The translations under genes and the position numbers were made by a program. A stretch of DNA of 64,000 nucleotides from Hyphomicrobium sp. (GTDB lineage: Bacteria; Pseudomonadota; Alphaproteobacteria; Rhizobiales; Hyphomicrobiaceae), in assembly GCF_019744875.1 (NCBI RefSeq), contig NZ_JAIETU010000002.1:372001-436000 (forward strand). The letters run 5' to 3'. This document shows positions 1 to 10,292 of the stretch, piece after piece; the first letter of the stretch is position 1; every line of letters begins with the position of its first letter. The notes under the pieces were generated by a model, which ran no database searches, was not told the origin of the DNA, and worked only from the letters and a program-made list of their open reading frames with translations.

Positions 1-21
1 CGGCATGCGCTAGGATCGCGC

Positions 22-1155
22 ATGCTCACCCTGCCCGCCGCCCGCTGGACCCAGCCCGAATTCATCCGTCGCCTCGCCGTCACCTTCGCGGTGCTGGCGC
101 TCTATCGTGTTGGCAGCAACGTACCGCTGCCGGGCATCGATGCCGCGCTTCTGTACGCGCAGGCTCCCATGCGCGGATCGGGCGCCTACATCGGGCTCGT
201 GTCGATCATGACGCTCGGCATGACGCCGCTCTTGTCGGCGCTGATCCTCGTCGAGATGACGAAGACGTTCTGGCCGGGCTTCTGCGCGTGGGCGGCCGTG
301 CCTCGCAAAGCCCATCGGATCGAGATCGCCGCGGTGGCCGGCGCGCTCCTGATTGCCGCGCTTCAGGCCGGCGGGCTCGCGCTCGCGCTCGAGCAGGTCG
401 TCGGGCTCGTTCCCGAGCCTGGGTTCGGCTTCCGGGCGGGCGTCGTGGTCTCCCTGATGGCCGCGATGGCGGTTCTGATCTGGCTTGCGGCCGTGATTTC
501 GCAACATGGCATTGGGCACGGCTTCTGGATCCTGCTGGCTGCACCCCTCATCGTGACCTTGACCCAGCGCGTGATCGAACGGGCCGGCGACTTCGGGCCG
601 GCCGGGCCGACGGGGATTGCGCTCACGGTCCTCATGCTGGCCGTCTCGATCGCGGTGCTGGCCGCGCTGCTCAACGCGAAGCCGCCTCTCAGCGAACCGA
701 CTGAGCCGGCCTGGGCCAGCATTCTCGGCTTCGCGCTCGTGACGTGGGTCGTGACGGGGGCATGGGTCGCTGTCGCGCTCCTCGCGCCGGAGTATGCGCC
801 GCCCTTCGAGCAGGTGTCCCTCTACGACGCGCTGCTGCTGCTCAGCCTTGTGTGCGTGGTGCTGGTCGTCGTGATGCGGCGGCGGAGTCTCGGAAGCGCG
901 ACCGGCGCTTCCGCAGCGGCTGCGGCGATGCCGCTCGCCGGAGCGTTGGTCGGGCTCGTTGTATTCGGGATGGTGCTTTCACATATATCGCACGCGCCAC
1001 TCCTCATTCCTCCGACGAAGGTTCTGCTGCTTGCGGCAGCGGGGCTTATCGTCCTACAGGGCATGGCGCGCCCCGAATACGAGCCGGCGGCGACGCCCTC
1101 CACGTCGACGCCTTCCAACTCCGGGGCCGTTTCACCACCCGATCCCCAGTCCTGA
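22..1155 (+). CDS. SecY-like translocase channel paralogue with short cytosolic loops
   Basis: This 377-residue protein has about ten hydrophobic segments and clear SecY landmarks. The first transmembrane segment ends in LYRVGSNVPLPGID (27-40), the second carries SIMTLGMTPLLSA (61-73), and GIGHG (163-167) matches the GIGNG region of SecY TM5. Bacterial SecY is about 440 residues. Here the TM6-TM7 loop (about 219-230) and TM8-TM9 loop (about 286-303) are very short; in housekeeping SecY these long loops bind SecA and ribosomes. The C-terminal tail is Pro/Ser/Thr-rich. No ribosomal protein genes surround it, so it is probably an accessory paralogue and not the essential copy. AGGA precedes the ATG. 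The substrate is unknown. Confidence 0.75.
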   Translation: MLTLPAARWTQPEFIRRLAVTFAVLALYRVGSNVPLPGIDAALLYAQAPMRGSGAYIGLVSIMTLGMTPLLSALILVEMTKTFWPGFCAWAAVPRKAHRIEIAAVAGALLIAALQAGGLALALEQVVGLVPEPGFGFRAGVVVSLMAAMAVLIWLAAVISQHGIGHGFWILLAAPLIVTLTQRVIERAGDFGPAGPTGIALTVLMLAVSIAVLAALLNAKPPLSEPTEPAWASILGFALVTWVVTGAWVAVALLAPEYAPPFEQVSLYDALLLLSLVCVVLVVVMRRRSLGSATGASAAAAAMPLAGALVGLVVFGMVLSHISHAPLLIPPTKVLLLAAAGLIVLQGMARPEYEPAATPSTSTPSNSGAVSPPDPQS

Positions 1156-1199
1156 GCGCGATCCCCATCCGCGCGAACGGTTTTTTCGCGAGAGGTTCC

Positions 1200-1781
1200 A
1201 TGCGCACGTCCGACGTCGATATCCTGATCGTCCCCGGCTGGTCGGGGTCCGGCGAAGACCATTGGCAGACGCGTTGGGAGCGCACGCTCAAAACGGCGCG
1301 TCGCGTCGAGCAGGAGGACTGGTACGCGCCGGATGCCGAGGCGTGGGTGGGCCGCATCATCGAGAACGCCGTGCAAAGCGCGCGGCCCGTGGTCATCGTG
1401 GCGCATAGCCTCGGCGTGCCTGCGGTGGCCCACATGGCGAAGCGGATTCCGAAGGGCTTCATTTCGGGGGCGTTCCTCGTCGCGCCCGCGGATGTCGATC
1501 ACGCGAGCGCCTGGCCGGTGACGGAAGGGCTCAAGTTCGATGCCACGGCGAGCGGATTTTCGCCGCTGCCGGGCGAGCCGTTTCCGTTTCCGTCCGTGCT
1601 GGTGGCGTCGTCGACCGACCCCTACTGCAGCATGGAGCGCGCGACCGCGCTGGCCAATGGCTGGGGGTCAACGCTGGTGGAGGCCGGGGACGCCGGTCAC
1701 ATCAACAGCGCGTCCGGCTTCGGGCCGTGGCCCGATGGCGTGCTGCGATTCGGCGCCTTCCTCAGGACGCTCGAGGCATAG
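1200..1781 (+). CDS. RBBP9/YdeN-type alpha/beta serine hydrolase
   Basis: A 193-residue alpha/beta hydrolase. It opens with VDILIVPGWSGSGEDHWQ, typical of the RBBP9/YdeN family. The nucleophile is Ser70 in AHSLG, with Asp140 (SSTDPY) and His167 (DAGHIN) completing the triad. The length fits the family. The ATG at 1200 follows a GAGAGG ribosome site; the frame is open further upstream but that part overlaps the SecY-like gene and does not resemble the family. It begins 44 bases after the SecY-like gene on the same strand, so the two may be co-transcribed. The natural substrate is not known. Confidence 0.85.
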   Translation: MRTSDVDILIVPGWSGSGEDHWQTRWERTLKTARRVEQEDWYAPDAEAWVGRIIENAVQSARPVVIVAHSLGVPAVAHMAKRIPKGFISGAFLVAPADVDHASAWPVTEGLKFDATASGFSPLPGEPFPFPSVLVASSTDPYCSMERATALANGWGSTLVEAGDAGHINSASGFGPWPDGVLRFGAFLRTLEA

Positions 1782-1822
1782 TCGCGCTCGAGGAGCCGCC
1801 GGCCGCACGCTCAAAGGAAAGT

Positions 1823-1848
1823 GGCCAGCGGGCCTGAACCCGCTGGCC
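1823..1848 (-). terminator. Hairpin between convergent genes
   Basis: A perfect 10-bp inverted repeat, GGCCAGCGGG and CCCGCTGGCC, with a 6-base loop. It lies between the hydrolase and the zeta-subunit gene. On the minus strand it is followed by the T-rich stretch ACTTTCCTTT, so it most probably terminates the zeta gene. It could also act weakly on the other strand. Confidence 0.6.
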
Positions 1849-1858
1849 GATCTCGTGC

Positions 1859-2182
1859 TTACTTCGCCGATTCGATTTCGGTCACGGCCTTGGCCAGGAA
1901 CTCGGTCATGGCCTGGCGGATCTCGGCGTCGGCGATCGTCACGCCCTTGTCGGCGAAATCCTGCTTCACCTTGCGCAGCACGTCGTCATCGCCCTTCTCG
2001 GCGAGATCGGCCTTGCGCACGGCCTTGATGTAGTCCTCAAGCGCGGCGCCGGTGATGCCGAGCTTGGCGCCGGCCCACTCCGCCAACATCTTGTTGCGCC
2101 GGCTTTCGGCTTTGAACTTCAGGTCCTGATCGTGGGCAAACTTCTTCTCGAAACCTTTTTCGCGCTCGTCAAACGTGGTCAT
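1859..2182 (-). CDS. F1FO-ATP synthase zeta inhibitory subunit (DUF1476)
   Basis: A 107-residue soluble protein beginning MTTFDEREKGFEKKFAHDQD, the hallmark N-terminus of the alphaproteobacterial DUF1476 family. Its Paracoccus member is the zeta subunit, which inserts its N-terminal helix into F1 and blocks ATP hydrolysis. The rest is a short helical bundle as expected. ATG at 2182 is chosen because GGAG sits about 6 bases upstream; a TTG four codons earlier would place that site inside the gene. It is divergent from purC. Confidence 0.93.
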   Translation of the reverse strand: MTTFDEREKGFEKKFAHDQDLKFKAESRRNKMLAEWAGAKLGITGAALEDYIKAVRKADLAEKGDDDVLRKVKQDFADKGVTIADAEIRQAMTEFLAKAVTEIESAK

Positions 2183-2541
2183 GACCGTCTCCAATCAGGC
2201 TACTTTCAGTCCGGGCTGTTCCGGCTTTGTTCAGGGCGAATCCGTGTTGTATGGGTCTCGCATCACGCCCAGCAGTCCGCGAGCCGTACCTTGGCGGGGC
2301 AAACAAATCAACGGCTTGTCCAGCTCGTACCCCAGAGGCCATTTGCCCCCTCGTTTAGATTGTTTCTCCCCCCTGCTTCGGCTAGTGTCCGGGCATGAAA
2401 TTTGTGCGTTAGACCGGCCCAGAGACAAGTCGAGAACTTCCGAAATCTCGTCGTAACATCAATGGGTCGGCTCCTCGGGACAGGCCGTCCTCATCAGTTG
2501 CAATGTCGGGCAAGAGCGTGATCGTCAAGGGACCAGGATCG
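2183..2541. promoter_or_regulatory. Divergent intergenic region, zeta subunit and purC
   Basis: About 360 bases with no convincing gene; it must hold promoters for both flanking genes. Short open frames here show no recognisable protein. No riboswitch fold was recognised. In-frame ATG at 2503 is an alternative purC start but lacks a good ribosome site. Confidence 0.4.
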
Positions 2542-3330
2542 ATGAACAAGCGGCGCCGAATCTACGAGGGCAAAGCGAAGGTTCTTTACGAAGGACCAGA
2601 GCCGGGAACGCTCATCCAGCACTTCAAGGACGACGCGACCGCGTTCAATGCGAAGAAGCACGCGCTCATCGAGGGCAAGGGCGTGCTCAACAATCGCATT
2701 TCGGAATACGTGTTCCAGCGTCTCGGCGAGATCGGCGTGCCGACGCACTTCATCAAGCGCCTCAACATGCGCGAGCAGTTGATCCGCGAAGTCGAGATCA
2801 TTCCGCTCGAAGTCGTCGTGCGCAACGTTGCGGCCGGCTCGCTGTCGACGCGGCTCGGCCTGGAAGAAGGCATGCAGCTGCCGCGCTCGATCATCGAGTT
2901 CTACTTCAAAGCCGACAACCTCAACGACCCGATGGTCTCCGAAGAGCACATCACGGCGTTCGGCTGGGCCACGCCGCAGGAAATCGACGAGATCATGCAG
3001 CTCGCGCTGCGCGTGAACGACTTCCTCGTCGGCCTGTTCCTCGGCATCGGCATCCGTCTCGTCGACTTCAAGATCGAGTTCGGCCGCCTGTGGGACAACG
3101 AGCAGATGCGGATCGTGCTCGCAGACGAGATCAGCCCCGATTGCTGCCGCCTGTGGGACATCACGTCGGGCGACAAGCTCGACAAGGATCGCTTCCGCCG
3201 CGATCTCGGCGGCGTGCTCGAGGCCTACCAGGAAGTCGCGCGCCGTCTTGGCGTGCTGACGGAAAACCGCCCGCCCAAGGGCGTCGGCCCGGTGCTCGTC
3301 GCGTCGAACCCGACCGGAAAACCCAACTAA
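2542..3330 (+). CDS. purC: Phosphoribosylaminoimidazole-succinocarboxamide synthase
   Basis: SAICAR synthase joins CAIR and aspartate using ATP in de novo purine synthesis. The 262-residue protein starts [20 protein letters not shown], with the ATP-binding YEGKAK motif near residue 8. It also contains [29 protein letters not shown] and [14 protein letters not shown], all diagnostic of PurC. ATG at 2542 has AGGA just upstream and matches the family N-terminus; ATG at 2503 would add 13 residues. purS follows after 87 bases on the same strand, fitting a pur operon. Confidence 0.96.
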   Translation: MNKRRRIYEGKAKVLYEGPEPGTLIQHFKDDATAFNAKKHALIEGKGVLNNRISEYVFQRLGEIGVPTHFIKRLNMREQLIREVEIIPLEVVVRNVAAGSLSTRLGLEEGMQLPRSIIEFYFKADNLNDPMVSEEHITAFGWATPQEIDEIMQLALRVNDFLVGLFLGIGIRLVDFKIEFGRLWDNEQMRIVLADEISPDCCRLWDITSGDKLDKDRFRRDLGGVLEAYQEVARRLGVLTENRPPKGVGPVLVASNPTGKPN

Positions 3331-3417
3331 GTATGAGGCAACAGGCAACATGGCAGCAGGCAGCAAGATGGCTGTAACACTGCTGCCGGTTGCCCGCTGC
3401 CCGCTGCCCGAGGTCCA

Positions 3418-3660
3418 ATGAAAGCCCGCATCAAGATCACGCTCAAGAATGGCGTCCTCGACCCGCAAGGCAAGGCGATCCAGAACGCGCTCGGCGCGCT
3501 CGGCTTCGAAGGCGTCAACGACGTTCGCCAGGGCAAGTACATCGAGGTCGATGTCGCCGGCATGAGCGAGGACAAGGCCCGCGCCGAAGTCGAGCGCATG
3601 TGCCGCGACCTGCTCGCCAACACGGTCATCGAGAACTACAGCTTCGAGCTCGCGCCCTGA
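3418..3660 (+). CDS. purS: FGAM synthase subunit PurS
   Basis: An 80-residue PurS, the small dimeric subunit that bridges PurL and PurQ in the three-part formylglycinamidine synthase. It starts MKARIKITLKNGVLDPQGKA and contains GFEGVNDVRQGKYIEVDV, typical of the family. Its stop codon overlaps the next start in a TGATG arrangement, suggesting translational coupling with the exported protein that follows. Confidence 0.96.
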   Translation: MKARIKITLKNGVLDPQGKAIQNALGALGFEGVNDVRQGKYIEVDVAGMSEDKARAEVERMCRDLLANTVIENYSFELAP

Positions 3661-4109
3661 TGGTGCGGAGCGCGCGCGCAATTGCTGTGGCCATCGGACT
3701 GCTGTGTCCGGCGGCTGCAGGCGCGCAAAGCGGGGGTGCGCCCACGCTCGATTGCGCGCTCGGCTACGCAAGACTTCAATCCTCCATGCAGGCCCTTCCG
3801 GGCGCCAAGGCAGAGCGGCGCGGCGATTTCGACGTCGTGACGCTTTCCGTGCCGGACACCTGGAGCATCGAGGTCGTGTTCACGGCTCCCGGCACGCCCG
3901 CGCATCCCGCCGTCATGATGCGGACGCGGTACATGCAGGTGACCGGCGTCTGGACCTCCCAAAGCAAGGGCTGCGGATACGGCGACCGCGTTCAGTTCGA
4001 AGCCGCGATGGCCGACATGAAGGCCGCCGATACCGCGCTGACCAACGCCTCGCGCGACGAGGTCGAACGGAAGAAGCAGGACCAGTCGCCGCTCGCGACG
4101 CCCAACTGA
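3660..4109 (+). CDS. Exported protein of unknown function inside the pur operon
   Basis: A 149-residue protein with a signal peptide: MVRSARAIAVAIGLLCPAAAGAQS, cleavage likely after AGA near residue 22. The mature part has Cys residues in TLDCALGYARLQ and SKGCGYGDRV that could form a disulfide, and a Lys/Asp-rich C-terminus. I recognise no domain. ATG at 3660 shares its A with the purS stop codon, so it is probably co-translated with purS. A periplasmic protein between purS and purQ is odd, because the flanking enzymes are cytoplasmic. Confidence 0.75.
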   Translation: MVRSARAIAVAIGLLCPAAAGAQSGGAPTLDCALGYARLQSSMQALPGAKAERRGDFDVVTLSVPDTWSIEVVFTAPGTPAHPAVMMRTRYMQVTGVWTSQSKGCGYGDRVQFEAAMADMKAADTALTNASRDEVERKKQDQSPLATPN

Positions 4110-4268
4110 CGGGGCGCAGGCGTCTGAGCCCCGCCGAAACCATTAGGTATTGCCCCTGCCCTCGCCACCCGGGCGCCGGTCCACATCCCCGTTCGCAGCG
4201 GCGCAATGGGTTATGGACAGCGGCAGGGCCACGCGATACTGGGGGCCAAGCTCATACCGGGAGAGACC

Positions 4269-4973
4269 ATGCTCCGCGCATCCGTGATCGTATTCCCTGG
4301 CTCGAACTGCGACCGGGACGTCAAAACCGCGCTCGAAGCCATCACCGGCTTTCCGGTCAAGATGGTCTGGCACGGCGACGCCACGGTGCCTTCCTCGGAC
4401 CTCATCGTGCTGCCGGGCGGCTTTTCCTACGGCGACTACCTGCGCTGCGGGGCCATGGCGGCTCAATCGCCGATCATGCGCGACGTGGTCGAGAAGGCCC
4501 GCAAGGGCACGCCCGTGCTCGGCATCTGCAACGGATTTCAGATCCTCTGCGAATCCGGCCTCCTGCCGGGCGTGCTGATGCGCAATAAATCCCTGCACTT
4601 CATCTGCCGGGACGTGCATCTCAAGGTCGAAACGGACAAGACGTTCTTCACGGGTTGCTACCGTCCGGGCGAAGTCATCCGCGTCCCGATCGCGCACGCG
4701 GAAGGCAATTACTTCGCCGATACTGAAACGCTCGACCGGCTGGAGGGCGAAGGCCGGGTCGTGTTCCGTTATTCCGATGCCGAGGGCACCGTCTCGCCCG
4801 AGACGTGCCCGAACGGTGCGCAGCGCAACATCGCGGGCATCGCCGATCCGACGGGGCGCATCGTCGGGATGATGCCGCATCCGGAGCGGCTCTACGAAAA
4901 GATGCTCGGCGGGACGGACGGCCGGCGCGTGTTCGAGAGCGCGGTCGTGGGCGCCGTGGCTGCGATGGGGTGA
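4269..4973 (+). CDS. purQ: FGAM synthase glutaminase subunit PurQ
   Basis: A 234-residue class I glutamine amidotransferase that supplies ammonia to PurL. It begins [18 protein letters not shown], has the oxyanion region [18 protein letters not shown], the nucleophile Cys in GICNGFQIL, and the His/Glu pair in [11 protein letters not shown] at 4269 follows a GGGAGAGA ribosome site; the frame extends 21 codons upstream without family similarity. A strong terminator lies about 45 bases after the stop, so the purC-purS-orf-purQ transcript probably ends here and purL is separate. Confidence 0.96.
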   Translation: MLRASVIVFPGSNCDRDVKTALEAITGFPVKMVWHGDATVPSSDLIVLPGGFSYGDYLRCGAMAAQSPIMRDVVEKARKGTPVLGICNGFQILCESGLLPGVLMRNKSLHFICRDVHLKVETDKTFFTGCYRPGEVIRVPIAHAEGNYFADTETLDRLEGEGRVVFRYSDAEGTVSPETCPNGAQRNIAGIADPTGRIVGMMPHPERLYEKMLGGTDGRRVFESAVVGAVAAMG

Positions 4974-5018
4974 TAGTCGGCAGTCGAGGTGGAGCCCTCG
5001 TCGCTCTGAAATGCAAAA

Positions 5019-5048
5019 GGGACGAACCTTTCGGTTCGTCCCTTTTTT
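5019..5048 (+). terminator. Rho-independent terminator after purQ
   Basis: Perfect 10-bp stem GGGACGAACC / GGTTCGTCCC with a 4-base loop, followed by six Ts. Four As before the stem can pair with the Ts, so it may work in both directions. Confidence 0.92.
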
Positions 5049-5108
5049 CGTCCTCCGGCGATGCCGGAGTGAATTCGAGACCCGGCTTCTTGCCGGAGGG
5101 TGATTCAC

Positions 5109-5133
5109 GTTTGAGATTGATAGGATCTCAAAC
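5109..5133. repeat. Perfect inverted repeat, GTTTGAGAT arms
   Basis: Nine-base arms GTTTGAGAT and ATCTCAAAC separated by 7 bases. There is no T run on either side, so it is not a classical terminator. It lies in the gap after purQ, just downstream of a tiny minus-strand open frame. It could be an operator or an RNA hairpin. Confidence 0.45.
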
Positions 5134-5161
5134 GATCACGCTCCTGCGCCGGAGGCCGAAC

Positions 5162-5233
5162 TCAGCGCTTCTTGGAGCCGGCGCCCTCGACGGGCGACCA
5201 GGAGCTGAGAAGAGCGAGCAACACGGCTTTCAT
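5162..5233 (-). CDS. Possible 23-residue hydrophobic peptide
   Basis: A tiny frame encoding MKAVLLALLSSWSPVEGAGS followed by KKR. It has a Lys then a hydrophobic stretch like a minimal signal or membrane segment, and a basic tail. A weak purine-rich site (AGAGAG) lies upstream. The length is too short to judge coding potential, so this is only a candidate. Confidence 0.25.
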   Translation of the reverse strand: MKAVLLALLSSWSPVEGAGSKKR

Positions 5234-5375
5234 TGGATTTCTCTCTAGAAGTGTTTCGTTGGGTGAGCTTGTACCCTGATCCGCGGCCCCGAGGAAGTGC
5301 GGCACTTGCTCGCCTGCAATGCAGGCCCGGCATGGCAGCCCGAAATTTCACATTACTTTCAAGACCTGGAACAAT

Positions 5376-5402
5376 TGAGGGCAGGTCATGGACCTGCCCT
5401 CA
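5376..5402 (-). terminator. Long perfect hairpin downstream of exported-protein gene
   Basis: Twelve-base perfect arms TGAGGGCAGGTC / GACCTGCCCTCA around a 3-base loop. It lies 30 bases past the stop of the minus-strand gene at 5433-5831. Only a weak T-rich stretch (ATTGTT) follows on the minus strand, so it may be a terminator or an mRNA 3'-end stabiliser. Confidence 0.55.
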
Positions 5403-5432
5403 AACTATGCATCGTTACTTTACGAATGCTTC

Positions 5433-5831
5433 TTAAGACTTGTAGGGCGCACGATCATACACGCGCGCGATCATGCGATTCGCACCGTGCCCGCAGAAGA
5501 ACTCGGCGGACTGGCCGGCGCTGGCATCGACCTTGAAGATCTTGCCCTGCGTGACCGGCATGACGAAACGGGTACCCGGGCTATCCAGGCTCGCCTGATC
5601 GCCGAACGCGTCGGCAACCACGACCGTCAGCTCGCACGCCTTGTTATTGGCTACAAAATAGCCAATCGCGTGCTTGCCACCGATATCGAGACTGATGCCG
5701 CGTCCCGGCGTCATGATTTCGACCGTTGCGCCCGGCTGGGCATGAAACAACGGATCGGCGGATACGACACCCGCAGCAAGTACGCCCATCATACCCGCTG
5801 CTGCAGCAACGGCTTTCGTCGCCTTCAACAT
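5433..5831 (-). CDS. Small periplasmic protein of unknown function
   Basis: A 132-residue exported protein. Residues 1-25 form a signal peptide (MLKATKAVAAAAGMMGVLAA, then GVVSA). The mature domain looks beta-rich: TVEIMTPGRGISLDIGGKHA, ELTVVVADAF and a Cys pair (ACEL, FFCGHG). No named family is recognised. GGAG lies 7 bases before the ATG. It interrupts the usual purQ-purL adjacency and is transcribed opposite to the pur genes. Confidence 0.78.
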   Translation of the reverse strand: MLKATKAVAAAAGMMGVLAAGVVSADPLFHAQPGATVEIMTPGRGISLDIGGKHAIGYFVANNKACELTVVVADAFGDQASLDSPGTRFVMPVTQGKIFKVDASAGQSAEFFCGHGANRMIARVYDRAPYKS

Positions 5832-6205
5832 GGTTCAACTCCATTTAATGATGAGATGCTCGCCGCGGCGGGACTCTTCTGGTCCTGCGTTCCGGCTTGG
5901 GCATTCTATAACATCATGACTCGGCAGGAAGAATTCCTATTGCTGCATAGCAGCGGCCAGGTTTGTGCAGCGCGATACTGTCGCAATGGGTGTGATGTCG
6001 CATGGCTTCAACCCAACGTAAGCCCGCCCGAATCCTGTCCTCTCGCCGGTCGCCCCGACCCCGCCGCGGCCCAGACGAACCACGCGACCTGCGACACGCG
6101 CGTCCGCGCCGCGGGACAAGACGGCCCGGGCGAGCGACAAGCCCGTTTTCCCTCGCTATAAGCTCCGCGTTAGATCTTCATCGCGAGACCCGGAACACCT
6201 TCCTG
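5832..6205. promoter_or_regulatory. Divergent region upstream of purL
   Basis: About 370 bases between the exported-protein gene and purL. The purL frame is open upstream to 6002, but that stretch is Arg/Pro-rich and unlike PurL. A small palindrome GCTGC-ATA-GCAGC lies near 5942. GCTATAAG about 50 bases before purL is a possible -10 element. No gene is supported here. Confidence 0.35.
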
Positions 6206-8434
<2,229 letters not shown>

Positions 8435-8467
8435 GCGCGGCTTCCGCCAAGCCCTGTTCGTATCCCC

Positions 8468-8986
8468 TCAAGCGCCTTTGCCATCGAGATTGGTCTGGCG
8501 GCACTGGCCGCCCAGGTTGCGGAACACGTTGCTCCGGATGCCGGCCTCGACCGGCAGGCTTCCGGATGCGCCGAGCTTCAAGTCGTAGAGCACGATGTGG
8601 GTGGCGCCGTCCGCCGACGTGATCATCGGCCGGCCGTCGCCGTCGAGCGCGTAGGTCCAGGCGGGACGCTCCGCGTGCTCGTAGTTCTGGCGAACGCCGT
8701 CTGCCGAGACGAAGGCGCGTTGAAAGAAGCGCGGCGGCTCGCCTTTCGGCACCTCGACGTCGAAGTAGAAAAACACCGCGGTGCTGCTGTGCATGAAGGC
8801 GGTGAAGGAGCAATCGAGCGACGGGGGCAGCGCGTCGTTCGGCTTCGTGGTCGCAACCTCCGGCGGCCTCTGCGCTGGCGCGGTCGGCTGCCGAAACAAA
8901 TACGCAACAACAGATCCGCCGAGCAGAACAGTTGCGATGCCGGCAGCGGCCAGAAAGCTCGACCTGCCGGAAAGGCGCGTTTTCAT
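8468..8986 (-). CDS. Membrane-anchored or exported protein of unknown function
   Basis: A 172-residue protein with an N-terminal hydrophobic anchor (SFLAAAGIATVLLGGSVVAYLF, from residue 10), then a Pro-rich linker and a conserved-looking globular domain with SLDCSFTAFMHSSTAVFFYF and a late Cys (GGQCRQTN). No family is recognised. ATG at 8986 is preceded by GGTGGA; an upstream ATG would add 15 residues. It ends 33 bases from the convergent purL and follows another exported-protein gene on the same strand, so the two may form an operon. Confidence 0.7.
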   Translation of the reverse strand: MKTRLSGRSSFLAAAGIATVLLGGSVVAYLFRQPTAPAQRPPEVATTKPNDALPPSLDCSFTAFMHSSTAVFFYFDVEVPKGEPPRFFQRAFVSADGVRQNYEHAERPAWTYALDGDGRPMITSADGATHIVLYDLKLGASGSLPVEAGIRSNVFRNLGGQCRQTNLDGKGA

Positions 8987-9041
8987 GTGCGATCCACCGT
9001 TGTAGCGCGACGTTCGCCGCGGCACCGACAAAGCGTACGTG

Positions 9042-9620
9042 TCACTTTTCGCCCGTCAGCGCCTTCAGCATGCCCTTGAACTCTTCCCCTTCCGAGCGAC
9101 CGAACGCCCGGCACCGCGTGGTGCAGTCCGCGATAGTCTTGCCTGTGATGTAGCGGTTGATCTCGGCAATAGTGAACGGGCACTTGTTCCGGACGATCGG
9201 TTCGCCGTCGAACCGCTTTTCGAATGAAAAGACGTTTTCGTAGTAGGTCGCGCGGACCTCGTTCGACGGCGCGCCCTCATAGGCGATGAACCACTCGCTG
9301 TCCTTCTCGCCGATTACGCGGCCCGTGCAGCGCTCGCTTCGCCCGCCCGCATTCATCGTGCACGTGCCTTCCTGGGCGAGCAGATACTCGACTTTCTTCT
9401 CGGCGAGCCACTTTGCATGATCGACGAGGTAGTAGCGAAACCGGCCGTCGGGAAGCTGCTCGGTAAACTTGTTGTAGCAGGCGAGCGGGCCGGCGAGTTC
9501 GGCATTGCCCTTCGCGTCCTCGAGCCCTGCCTCGGACCACAGGCCGGTGTAAGGATGGTCCTCGGCGTGCGCCGACGACAGGAAGAAGAGACCGGCGAAC
9601 ACCGCGAGAACAACTCTCAT
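9042..9620 (-). CDS. Periplasmic protein of unknown function
   Basis: A 192-residue protein with a clean signal peptide (MRVVLAVFAGLFFLSSAHAE, cleavage after AHA). The mature part begins DHPYTGLWSEAGLEDAKG and holds several Cys residues (LACYN, GTCTM, ERCTG, NKCPF, ADCTTRC), suggesting disulfides and export. GLW near the mature N-terminus is reminiscent of small lipocalin-like domains, but that is weak. The next gene follows after 55 bases on the same strand. Confidence 0.75.
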   Translation of the reverse strand: MRVVLAVFAGLFFLSSAHAEDHPYTGLWSEAGLEDAKGNAELAGPLACYNKFTEQLPDGRFRYYLVDHAKWLAEKKVEYLLAQEGTCTMNAGGRSERCTGRVIGEKDSEWFIAYEGAPSNEVRATYYENVFSFEKRFDGEPIVRNKCPFTIAEINRYITGKTIADCTTRCRAFGRSEGEEFKGMLKALTGEK

Positions 9621-9830
9621 TCAGGATTTTCCATCGTAATTGCGCGCGCAGTATCGGGCCGAATTCCGCCACTGTCAGCGGTGAAAGCAGGACGGCGTAT
9701 TCCGCGTATCCAAGACAGCGGACGGGCTGCCACCTAGGTTGACGCCGCACGGGATGACGGTCTCGTGACAGATGCGGTGTGTGCCGCGTCCTTGTAGCCA
9801 TTCGCAAGCCGAAAAAACTCAGGAGACGAC

Positions 9831-10265
9831 ATGTCAGACTGGCTGACCGGACACGAAGCCGCGTTCGCGGGCAAGCTCGCCTTGTGCCTGCTGCTCGGGA
9901 TGATGATCGGCGTGGAGCGTGAGCTGCGCAACAAGCCGGCCGGGATCAGCACGCACTGTTTCGTGATGGCCGGCGCTTGCCTGTTTACGTTCATCTCCAC
10001 CGTGGCGGACCCGAACAGCCCCGCGCGGATCGCGGCCCAGGTGGTGTCGGGCGTGGGCTTTCTCGGCGCGGGCATGATCATCAAAAGTGAAAACGACTCC
10101 GTCCGGAACCTCACGACAGCGGCGGCCATCTGGTTTGCGGCGGCGGTCGGCATGGCGATCGGCATCGGCTGGTATGTGATCGCCGTGATCGCATCGGTCT
10201 ATGCGGTGATCGTGCCGCGCATTCCGCACGTCAAGAAATGGAACGCGAGCCAGCACGACGAATAG
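9831..10265 (+). CDS. MgtC/SapB-family inner membrane protein
   Basis: A 144-residue membrane protein with four to five hydrophobic segments. Typical MgtC signatures are LLGMMIGVERELRNKPAGIS with the ERE motif, THCFVMAGACLFT, and QVVSGVGFLGAGMIIKSEN. It lacks the C-terminal soluble ACT-like domain of Salmonella MgtC, making it the short SapB type. Family members affect growth at low magnesium and, in pathogens, ATP synthase activity; the role here is not shown. AGGAG precedes the ATG. Confidence 0.9.
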   Translation: MSDWLTGHEAAFAGKLALCLLLGMMIGVERELRNKPAGISTHCFVMAGACLFTFISTVADPNSPARIAAQVVSGVGFLGAGMIIKSENDSVRNLTTAAAIWFAAAVGMAIGIGWYVIAVIASVYAVIVPRIPHVKKWNASQHDE

Positions 10266-10292
10266 CCGGATCGGTCGCGGCCGGCGCAGGCG

